A stretch of 64,000 nucleotides of DNA from the NCBI RefSeq assembly GCF_013466985.1, contig NZ_CP059164.1, forward strand, positions 3,543,001-3,607,000, read 5' to 3'. The translations under genes and the position numbers were made by a program. Position 1 is the first letter of the stretch. Each line of letters starts with the position of its first letter. Below the pieces are notes generated by a model that searched no databases, was not told where the DNA came from, and saw only the letters and a list, made by a program, of their open reading frames with translations. The stretch is from Nocardioides ungokensis. GTDB lineage: Bacteria > Actinomycetota > Actinomycetes > Propionibacteriales > Nocardioidaceae. Shown in pieces: positions 56,790-64,000 of the stretch.

Positions 56790-58319
56790 TCAGGACAGCG
56801 CCGCCCCGACCGCCGAGAACGCCGTGCAGGCGACCAGCAGGATCACGATCAGGGGTGCGATGAACCGCAGGTACAGGTCGTAGCGGACCTTGGCCAGGGC
56901 CAGGCCACCCATGACCACCGCCGAGGTGGGCGTGATCAGGTTGATGACCCCCGAGGCGGACTGGTACGCCGTCACGACCATCGCCCGGGACACCCCGGCG
57001 AAGTCGGCCAGGGGCGCCAGGATCGGCATCGCCAGGGCCGCGTGGCCGGAGGTCGACGGCACCAGGAACGCCAGCGGCAGGTTGATCAGGAACATCAGCG
57101 CACCGAAGACACCGGCCGAGGTGTTGTTGACGGCGTTCTCCATGGAGTGCAGCACCGTGTCGGTGATCACCGAGTTGTTCATGATCACGGTGATCCCGCG
57201 GGCCAGCACGATGATCAGGCCGACGCCGATGAAGTCGCCGGCGCCGCGGACCAGGGTGTCGGTCAGCCCCTTCTCCCCCAGGCCGCCGATCAGCCCGACC
57301 ACGATCGACATCACGACGAAGAGCGCGCCGAGCTCGGGGAAGTACCAGTCGAACTGCCAGGTGTAGCTCGCGGCGTCCGGCCCCTCGATCACCTGCGCCC
57401 ACGGGACGATGGTGAAGATCATGAACGCGAACGTGAACGCCACCACGGCCAGGACCGCCTTCTGGCGCCCGGTGATCGGGGAGAGCTCCCCCATACCGGC
57501 CGCGGCGATCTCCGCGTCACCCTCCTGGGCACCCACCAGCGAGCGGGCGGGGTCGGCCTTGACCTTCCGCGCGTAGCGCAGCACGAACCACATGCCCACC
57601 GGCACCAGCACGACGTACATCAGGAAGCGGTAGCCGATGCCGTCGCCGATCGAGATGCCCGCGGCGTCGGAGGCGACGCCGGTCGCGAACGGGTTCACGG
57701 TGGAGGCGAGCACCCCGATCCCGGCGCCGATCAGGATCGTGCCCGCGGCGACCATCCGGTCGTAGCCGAGGCTGAGCATCAGCGGCACCACGAGGGCGTA
57801 GAACCCCAGCGTCTCCTCGGCCATCCCCTCGGTGGTGCCGCCGATCGAGAAGAGCAGCATCAGCATGACGATGACCATCGCGCCGCGTCCGCTGAAGCGC
57901 TTGGCCACGTGGGCGATGCCGTTGTCGATCGCGCCGGTGCTCATCGACATGGTGATGAAGATGCCGATCGCGATCACGAAGAAGAACACACCGGCGGCGC
58001 CGAACAGCTCGCCCGACTCGTAGGGGCCGATGAACCCGGTGGCGGCCGACTTCACGCCGTACAGGCCGTTGACCGGCGCCAGGAACAGCTCCATCAGCCG
58101 GTCGGTGAACGAGAGCCCCGCGTCGACATGGTGGTAGCTCCCGGGCAGCGGGCCGCCGGTCTTGTCGCTGACCCGGTAGCGCCCGGTGGGGACGACGAAG
58201 GCGAGCACCCAGACCAGGACCGTGACCCCGAAGAGGACCGTGAAGGCGCTGGGGAAGGTGAAGCGGCGCTGCTTCCGCTCCGGGGCGGGCTTCGGCACCG
58301 CCTGATCCTGGATGGCCAT
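56790..58319 (-). CDS. YfcC-family (DcuC superfamily) transporter, likely arginine/ornithine exchanger
   Basis: 509 residues with about 12 membrane segments. FPSAFTVLFGVTVLVWVLAFVVPTGRY at the N-terminus, GGTTEGMAEETLGFYALVVPLMLSLGYDRM and STSGHAALAMPILAPLADFAGVSRAMVVTAYQSASGVINLITPTSAVVMGGLALAKVRY are the YfcC signatures. It is divergent from arcA-arcB, so it probably exchanges arginine for ornithine (ArcD role); this is inference from context. Start ATG at 58319. Confidence 0.9.
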   Translation of the reverse strand: MAIQDQAVPKPAPERKQRRFTFPSAFTVLFGVTVLVWVLAFVVPTGRYRVSDKTGGPLPGSYHHVDAGLSFTDRLMELFLAPVNGLYGVKSAATGFIGPYESGELFGAAGVFFFVIAIGIFITMSMSTGAIDNGIAHVAKRFSGRGAMVIVMLMLLFSIGGTTEGMAEETLGFYALVVPLMLSLGYDRMVAAGTILIGAGIGVLASTVNPFATGVASDAAGISIGDGIGYRFLMYVVLVPVGMWFVLRYARKVKADPARSLVGAQEGDAEIAAAGMGELSPITGRQKAVLAVVAFTFAFMIFTIVPWAQVIEGPDAASYTWQFDWYFPELGALFVVMSIVVGLIGGLGEKGLTDTLVRGAGDFIGVGLIIVLARGITVIMNNSVITDTVLHSMENAVNNTSAGVFGALMFLINLPLAFLVPSTSGHAALAMPILAPLADFAGVSRAMVVTAYQSASGVINLITPTSAVVMGGLALAKVRYDLYLRFIAPLIVILLVACTAFSAVGAALS

Positions 58320-58359
58320 GGGCAAACCCAACCACTCGGGGCCCGTCGCCGACCCGGGC

Positions 58360-58410
58360 CAAGGTCTGCGGCCCGCATGACCTTGTGCCCTCGGCCCGCG
58401 CCCGCGGGCC
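58360..58410. promoter_or_regulatory. Two inverted repeats in the arcA / transporter intergenic region
   Basis: CAAGGTC at 58360-58366 with GACCTTG at 58379-58385 (12-base spacer), and GGCCCGCG at 58393-58400 with CGCGGGCC at 58403-58410 (2-base spacer). Both lie in the 106-base gap between the divergent transporter and arcA, the second ending 15 bases before the arcA ATG. Candidate operators for coordinated control. Confidence 0.45.
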
Positions 58411-58425
58411 ACGCCACAGTGGAGC

Positions 58426-59649
58426 ATGACCCTCCACGTGGACTCCGAGGTCGGCCGGCTGCGGCAGGCGATCCTGCACCGCCCCGACCTCGAGCTGAAG
58501 CGGCTCACGCCCACCAACAAGGACGCCTACCTCTTCGACGACGTGCTGTGGGTCAAGCACGCGAAGCAGGAGCACGACGCCTTCGCCGAGACCCTGCGCG
58601 ACGTCGGGGTGAAGGTGCACCTGCTCGACGAGCTGCTGCGCGAGACCGTGGCGATCCCCGAGGCCCGCCGCCAGATCCTGGACAGCTCGTTCGACGAACG
58701 CCTCTACGGGCCGATGGCCACGGACGCGCTGCACAACACCTTCGCGGCCTTCGACGACGAGACCCTGGTGCGCCACCTGATCGGCGGGATGACCAAGCGC
58801 GAGCTGCTCGAGTACACCGAGGAGCCGCGGTCGGTGGTCGTGCAGGCGCTCGACCTCGACGACCTCTTCCTGCCCCCGCTGCCCAACCACCTCTTCACCC
58901 GGGACACCTCCGCCTGGATCTACGGCGGCGTTGCGATCAACTCGATGCGGATGAAGGCGCGGATGCGCGAGACCATCCACTACGAGGCGATCTACCGCTG
59001 GCACCCGCTCTTCGCTGACGGCGGCTTCGAGGTCTGGACGCCGGGATCGGCGAGCGGCCCGGCCACGGCCGAGGGCGGCGACATGCTGGTCATCGGCCGC
59101 GGCGCGGTGCTGGTCGGGATGAGCGAGCGGACGACGCCCCAGGGGGTCGAGCGGCTCGCCAAGAGCCTCTTCGCCCAGGGCGCCGCCAGCCGCATCGTCG
59201 CCCTCGCGCTCCCCCAGCGCCGCGCGTTCATGCACCTCGACACCGTCATGACGATGGTCGACGGCGAGACGTTCACCAAGTACGCCGGGCTCGGGCTGCT
59301 GCCGTCGTACACGATCGAGCCTGGCGACACCGAGAAGGAGCTCAAGGTGACCGTCCACCCGGCCGAGCAGATGCACCAGGCGATCGCGGCGGCCCTCGGC
59401 CTCGACTCGATCCGGGTGCTGACGGCCACCCAGGACGTGAAGTCGGCCGAGCGCGAGCAGTGGGACGACGGGTGCAACGTGCTGACGGTGCGTCCCGGCG
59501 TGGTCGTGGCCTACGAGCGCAACGTCACCACCAACACCCACCTGCGCAAGAACGGCGTGGAGGTCATCACCATCCAGGGCAACGAGCTGGGGCGGGGCCG
59601 GGGCGGCCCACGCTGCATGACGTGCCCGATCGAGCGCGAGGGCCTCTGA
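58426..59649 (+). CDS. arcA: Arginine deiminase
   Basis: 407 residues. Hydrolyses arginine to citrulline and ammonia, the first step of the ADI pathway for ATP and acid protection. [51 protein letters not shown] and the C-terminal nucleophile GPRCMTCPI are all present. Start ATG at 58426 is the only good choice. arcB follows 1 base after its stop. Confidence 0.96.
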   Translation: MTLHVDSEVGRLRQAILHRPDLELKRLTPTNKDAYLFDDVLWVKHAKQEHDAFAETLRDVGVKVHLLDELLRETVAIPEARRQILDSSFDERLYGPMATDALHNTFAAFDDETLVRHLIGGMTKRELLEYTEEPRSVVVQALDLDDLFLPPLPNHLFTRDTSAWIYGGVAINSMRMKARMRETIHYEAIYRWHPLFADGGFEVWTPGSASGPATAEGGDMLVIGRGAVLVGMSERTTPQGVERLAKSLFAQGAASRIVALALPQRRAFMHLDTVMTMVDGETFTKYAGLGLLPSYTIEPGDTEKELKVTVHPAEQMHQAIAAALGLDSIRVLTATQDVKSAEREQWDDGCNVLTVRPGVVVAYERNVTTNTHLRKNGVEVITIQGNELGRGRGGPRCMTCPIEREGL

Positions 59650-59650
59650 G

Positions 59651-60652
59651 ATGGCCTTCAACCTGCGCAACCGCAGCTTCGTCAAGGAGCTCGACTTCAC
59701 CCCGCAGGAGTGGACCTTCCTGCTGGGGCTGGCCGAGGAGCTCAAGCGCGCGAAGTACACCGGCTCGGAGCGGCCCCGGCTGACCGGCAAGACCATCGCG
59801 CTGATCTTCGAGAAGGCCTCGACCCGCACCCGCTGCGCCTTCGAGGTGGCGGCCTTCGACCAGGGCGCGCACGTGACCTACCTCGACCCGTCCGGCGCGC
59901 ACATCGGGCACAAGGAGTCGATGAAGGACACCGCGCGGGTGCTGGGGCGGATGTACGACGCCATCGAGTACCGCGGCTCGGCCCAGACGAACGTCGAGAC
60001 GCTCGCGGCGTACGCCGGGGTGCCGGTGTGGAACGGGCTGACCGACGAGTGGCACCCGACCCAGACGCTCTGCGACATGCTCACCATGCGGGAGCACTCC
60101 GACAAGCCCGACGGGGAGATCTCCTTCGCCTACCTCGGCGACGCCCGCAACAACGTCGGCAACTCGCTGCTGGTCACCGGCGCGATGATGGGGATGGACG
60201 TACGCATCGTCGCGCCGCACTCGCTGTGGCCGACCGACGACGTCGCCAAGCAGGCGGCCGCGATCGCGCAGGGCACCGGCGCGCGGTTCGTGCAGACCGA
60301 GGACGTCGCGTCGGGGGTCGAGGGCGTCGACTTCGTCTACACCGACGTCTGGGTGTCGATGGGCGAGCCGGCCGCGGTGGGGGACGAGCGCATCGAGCTG
60401 CTGCGCCCGTACCAGGTCAACGCCGAGGTGCTGGGTCTGACCGGCAACCCGGCCGTGAAGTTCATGCACTGCCTGCCGGCCTTCCACGACCGACACACGG
60501 CCGTCGGCGAGGAGATCTTCGCGAAGACCGGGCTGGGCGCGCTCGAGGTGACCGACGAGGTGTTCGAGGGCCCGGCCTCGATCGTCTTCGACCAGGCCGA
60601 GAACCGGGTGCACACGATCAAGGCCGTGATGGTGGCGACCCTCGGCGACTGA
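59651..60652 (+). CDS. arcB: Ornithine carbamoyltransferase, catabolic
   Basis: 333 residues. [20 protein letters not shown] is the carbamoyl-phosphate-binding [20 protein letters not shown] and [11 protein letters not shown] are the ornithine-side motifs. Paired with arcA it converts citrulline and phosphate to carbamoyl phosphate and ornithine. The carbamate kinase that would complete the pathway (arcC) is not adjacent: the next gene is an unrelated reductase. Confidence 0.95.
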   Translation: MAFNLRNRSFVKELDFTPQEWTFLLGLAEELKRAKYTGSERPRLTGKTIALIFEKASTRTRCAFEVAAFDQGAHVTYLDPSGAHIGHKESMKDTARVLGRMYDAIEYRGSAQTNVETLAAYAGVPVWNGLTDEWHPTQTLCDMLTMREHSDKPDGEISFAYLGDARNNVGNSLLVTGAMMGMDVRIVAPHSLWPTDDVAKQAAAIAQGTGARFVQTEDVASGVEGVDFVYTDVWVSMGEPAAVGDERIELLRPYQVNAEVLGLTGNPAVKFMHCLPAFHDRHTAVGEEIFAKTGLGALEVTDEVFEGPASIVFDQAENRVHTIKAVMVATLGD

Positions 60653-60690
60653 GCCGGAGGGACTGATGACCTGACCCGGAGGCGGGGGAC

Positions 60691-61671
60691 ATGAAGACGA
60701 TCTGGCAGGACCGGTACGGCGGCGAGGACACCCTCACGCTCCGGGACACCCCCGCCCCCGAGCCCGGCAAGGACGAGGTGCTCGTCCGGGTGCGGGCGGC
60801 GAGCATCGACCTCGGCACACGGCACCTGATGACCGGGCTGCCCCTGGCGGTGCGGCTCGGCACCGGGCTGCGCGCTCCACGGAAGCACGTCCCCGGCCGG
60901 GCCCTCGCCGGCGTCGTCGAGGCCGTCGGCGAGGGGGTCACGGGGTTCGCCCCCGGCGATGAGGTCTACGGCACCGCGGCCGGAGCCCTGGCCGAGCTCG
61001 CCGTGGTCCCGGTGGCCAGGCTCGCCCGGAAGCCGGCCAGCCTGGACTTCGCGCAGGCGGCCGCCGTGCCCGTGTCGGCACCGACCGCCCTGCAGGGGCT
61101 GCGCGACATCGGCCGGATCAAGGCCGGCCAGTCCGTGCTGGTGATCGGCGCCTCCGGAGGGGTCGGCACGTACGCCGTCCAGCTGGCGCGAGCCCTGGGC
61201 GCCGGCCGCGTCGACGCGGTCTGCAGCGGGGCCAAGGCCGACCTGGTCCGGTCCCTCGGCGCGGACGACGTCATCGACTACACGCGGACCGAGCCCGGGG
61301 CGGACGGGCGCCGCTGGGACCTGGTGCTCGACATCGCCGGCAACCGACCGGTCGCGACGCTCCGGCGGCTGCTCACCCCCCGCGGGACCCTGGTGTTCGT
61401 CGGCGGCGAGTCCGGCGGACGGTGGACCGGCGGCATGCACCGGCAGCTCGGCGCCACCGCCCTCTCCCCCTTCGTGCACCACCGGCTGGCCATGTACGTC
61501 GCCCGCGAGAACGGCCGCGACCTCGAGACCCTCGGCGAGCTCGCCGACGCCGGACAGCTGCGCTCGGTCGTCGACGGGCCGTACCCGTTCGAGGAGACCG
61601 CCCGGGCGATCGCCCGCCTCGATGCCGGGCAGGCGCGCGGCAAGATCGTGGTCACCGTCTCCGGTGACTGA
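60691..61671 (+). CDS. MDR-family NAD(P)-dependent (quinone/enone) reductase
   Basis: 326 residues of the zinc-free medium-chain dehydrogenase family: GKDEVLVRVRAASIDLGTRHLMTG at the start, VLVIGASGGVGTYAVQLARALGAGRVDAVCSG as the nucleotide-binding loop, VGGESGGRWTGG, and YPFEETARAIARLDAGQARGKIVVTV at the end. Substrate unknown. Convergent with the TetR gene, 3 bases between stops. Confidence 0.88.
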   Translation: MKTIWQDRYGGEDTLTLRDTPAPEPGKDEVLVRVRAASIDLGTRHLMTGLPLAVRLGTGLRAPRKHVPGRALAGVVEAVGEGVTGFAPGDEVYGTAAGALAELAVVPVARLARKPASLDFAQAAAVPVSAPTALQGLRDIGRIKAGQSVLVIGASGGVGTYAVQLARALGAGRVDAVCSGAKADLVRSLGADDVIDYTRTEPGADGRRWDLVLDIAGNRPVATLRRLLTPRGTLVFVGGESGGRWTGGMHRQLGATALSPFVHHRLAMYVARENGRDLETLGELADAGQLRSVVDGPYPFEETARAIARLDAGQARGKIVVTVSGD

Positions 61672-61674
61672 CGA

Positions 61675-62229
61675 TCAGTCGTCCCCGGCGATGGTCTGGG
61701 CCGCCCGGGCGAGGTCGTCGACCCCGCGCGCGAGCTCCTCGGGCCGGTCGGTGGTGAGGTCGAGGTGGAACCCGTAGAGCGCCGAGTCCACGAGGGTCAC
61801 GATGCGGTCCACCCGGGCGGGCGGCGCGCCGCTGCGGATGAAGTAGTCGCACAGCGTGGCACCCCAGCGCTGGTTGCTCTCGCGAGCGTCGCTGAGGTAG
61901 GGCTCGTGGCCGATCAGCCCGGTGGCAGCGGCCTGGCAGTAGATGTCCAGGCACCCGTTGAGCGGCTCGCCCAGGTACGCCGCCCAGAGCTGGTTGACGG
62001 CAGCCCGGACGTCCCTCGCGGCGGGTAGGCCCTTCACCACCGCCATCGCCCGCTCGGTCGCCCGGGCGACCACCTCGGAGACCAGCGCGTCGCGGCTGTC
62101 GAAGTGGTAGATGAGCATCCGGTCGCTGGTGCCGATCGCGGCCGCCACCGGACGCAGGGTCAGACCGATCAGCCCGTGCTCCAGCACGTGGTCGGTGACC
62201 TGGTCCAGCAGCTCCTCACGACGGTTCAC
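61675..62229 (-). CDS. TetR-family transcriptional regulator
   Basis: 184 residues. The N-terminal HTH is LLDQVTDHVLEHGLIGLTLRPVAAAIGTSDRMLIYHFDSRDALV. The C-terminal ligand domain is helical. It is divergent from an SMR efflux gene with two identical palindromes between, so it almost certainly represses both. The regulator starts only 10 bases from the first palindrome. Confidence 0.92.
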   Translation of the reverse strand: MNRREELLDQVTDHVLEHGLIGLTLRPVAAAIGTSDRMLIYHFDSRDALVSEVVARATERAMAVVKGLPAARDVRAAVNQLWAAYLGEPLNGCLDIYCQAAATGLIGHEPYLSDARESNQRWGATLCDYFIRSGAPPARVDRIVTLVDSALYGFHLDLTTDRPEELARGVDDLARAAQTIAGDD

Positions 62230-62238
62230 GGATCAAGC

Positions 62239-62278
62239 GTAGCGAGTGCTACATTTGCGCAGGTGTAGCGAGTGCTAC
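62239..62278. promoter_or_regulatory. Doubled TetR operator
   Basis: The same 14-base palindrome GTAGCGAGTGCTAC occurs at 62239-62252 and 62265-62278. Each is a GTAGC/GCTAC inverted repeat around GAGT, with starts 26 bases apart (about 2.5 helical turns). Located between the divergent TetR and SMR genes. Confidence 0.85.
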
Positions 62279-62295
62279 ATGACCGACGTGAGGGC

Positions 62296-62631
62296 GTGTT
62301 CGAGATGTACGGCGCAGTGATGTTGCTGATGACGGCGATCGGGATCGAGGTGGGTGCGACCGCCCTGCTCCCCAGGGCGCAGGGGTTCACCCAGCTCGGC
62401 TGGAGCGCGCTCGTCCTGGCCGGCTACGCCGCGTCGATCTGGCTGCTCGCGGTCGTGGTCCGCACCCTGCCCGTCTCGGTCGCGTACGCCGTGTGGGCCG
62501 GCGTGGGCACCGCGGTCGTGGCGGCAGTCGGCTACTTCTTCCTCGGCGAGTCGATGGGCTGGCTCAAGGCGTCGTCCCTGGCCCTGATCGTGCTCGGCGT
62601 GATCGGGCTGAACCTGGCCCACGCGCACTGA
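62296..62631 (+). CDS. SMR-family multidrug efflux protein (EmrE-like)
   Basis: About 108-111 residues with four membrane helices: MYGAVMLLMTAIGIEVGATALLPRAQGFTQLGW (the conserved Glu of IEVGAT aligns with EmrE Glu14), SALVLAGYAASIWLLAVVVRTL, SVAYAVWAGVGTAVVAAVGYFFLGES, SSLALIVLGVIGLNLAH. Start is the GTG at 62296 or ATG at 62305; both are within the first helix lead-in. Expels cationic compounds by proton exchange, under control of the divergent TetR. Confidence 0.88.
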   Translation: MFEMYGAVMLLMTAIGIEVGATALLPRAQGFTQLGWSALVLAGYAASIWLLAVVVRTLPVSVAYAVWAGVGTAVVAAVGYFFLGESMGWLKASSLALIVLGVIGLNLAHAH

Positions 62632-62646
62632 GCGCGCGAGCCCACC

Positions 62647-64000
<1,354 letters not shown>

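Noticed and set aside
62278..62319. 13-codon upstream open frame ending at the SMR gene start (MTDVRACSRCTAQ)
   Set aside because: Starts inside the operator without a ribosome site; probably chance.

Overview
The window is very GC-rich, densely packed actinobacterial chromosome. The gene set (mycothiol deacetylase MshB, SigE/RseA/HtrA, DUF3117, PaaX, NAD-dependent GDH of the 180-kDa class, WS/DGAT acyltransferase, two-subunit ABC exporter) best fits a Nocardioides-like member of the Nocardioidaceae; this is inference from gene content, not a database match. I see no rRNA, tRNA, IS element, prophage, integrase or CRISPR array, and no gene-free stretch longer than about 300 bases.

Layout. 0-4.3 kb: a non-homologous end-joining locus: LigD-type polymerase (cut by the window edge), an L,D-transpeptidase-like exported protein and an ATP-dependent ligase on the minus strand, divergent from Ku, then a two-domain VOC protein. 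4.2-10.2 kb: SDR, amidase and a two-gene ABC exporter. 10.2-19.6 kb: an ECF sigma factor with a membrane partner, the 1631-residue glutamate dehydrogenase, tryptophan 2,3-dioxygenase, a DUF2505 protein, a small membrane protein and an old yellow enzyme. 19.6-28.6 kb: PruA, DUF6912, WS/DGAT, a cupredoxin-like lipoprotein with a polytopic membrane partner, CpaE/CpaB-like genes and a BldC-type HTH protein, HtrA. 28.6-33 kb: RseA-like anti-sigma, SigE, divergent O-methyltransferase, YdhR-like protein, leucyl aminopeptidase, DUF3117. 32.9-34.5 kb: PaaX and an enoyl-CoA hydratase. 34.5-49.2 kb: M14 carboxypeptidase, a DivIVA-like protein, LOG-family protein, DapE, RTX-type protein, T-box/IleRS, DapD, a cell-wall hydrolase, XRE regulator, DapC, ferredoxin, GNAT and DUF389. 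49.3-56.8 kb: a T-box leader and archaeal-type AspRS, sulfite-oxidase-like protein, VanW protein, DUF6113, MshB, Nudix, thioesterase, DUF202. 56.8-64 kb: arginine deiminase pathway (YfcC-type transporter, ArcA, ArcB), an MDR reductase, a TetR/SMR efflux pair with a doubled operator, and a flavoprotein dehydrogenase running off the end.

From MshB back to SigE the order resembles the Mycobacterium tuberculosis Rv1170-Rv1224 region (mshB, fdxC, aminotransferase, dapD, dapE, LOG protein, DUF3117, methyltransferase, sigE, rseA, htrA). The lysine/diaminopimelate genes dapC, dapD and dapE all lie here.

An important caveat: at least 17 genes, several normally essential (dapC, dapE, fdxA), are interrupted by about 27 inferred one-base gains or losses, mostly in short homopolymers. 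Correcting them restores full-length proteins whose lengths divide exactly by three. I read this as sequencing or assembly error and give the reconstructed gene spans. The most interesting regulatory finding is a translational T-box leader in front of the archaeal-type AspRS, with a visible 9-bp stem hiding the ribosome binding site.
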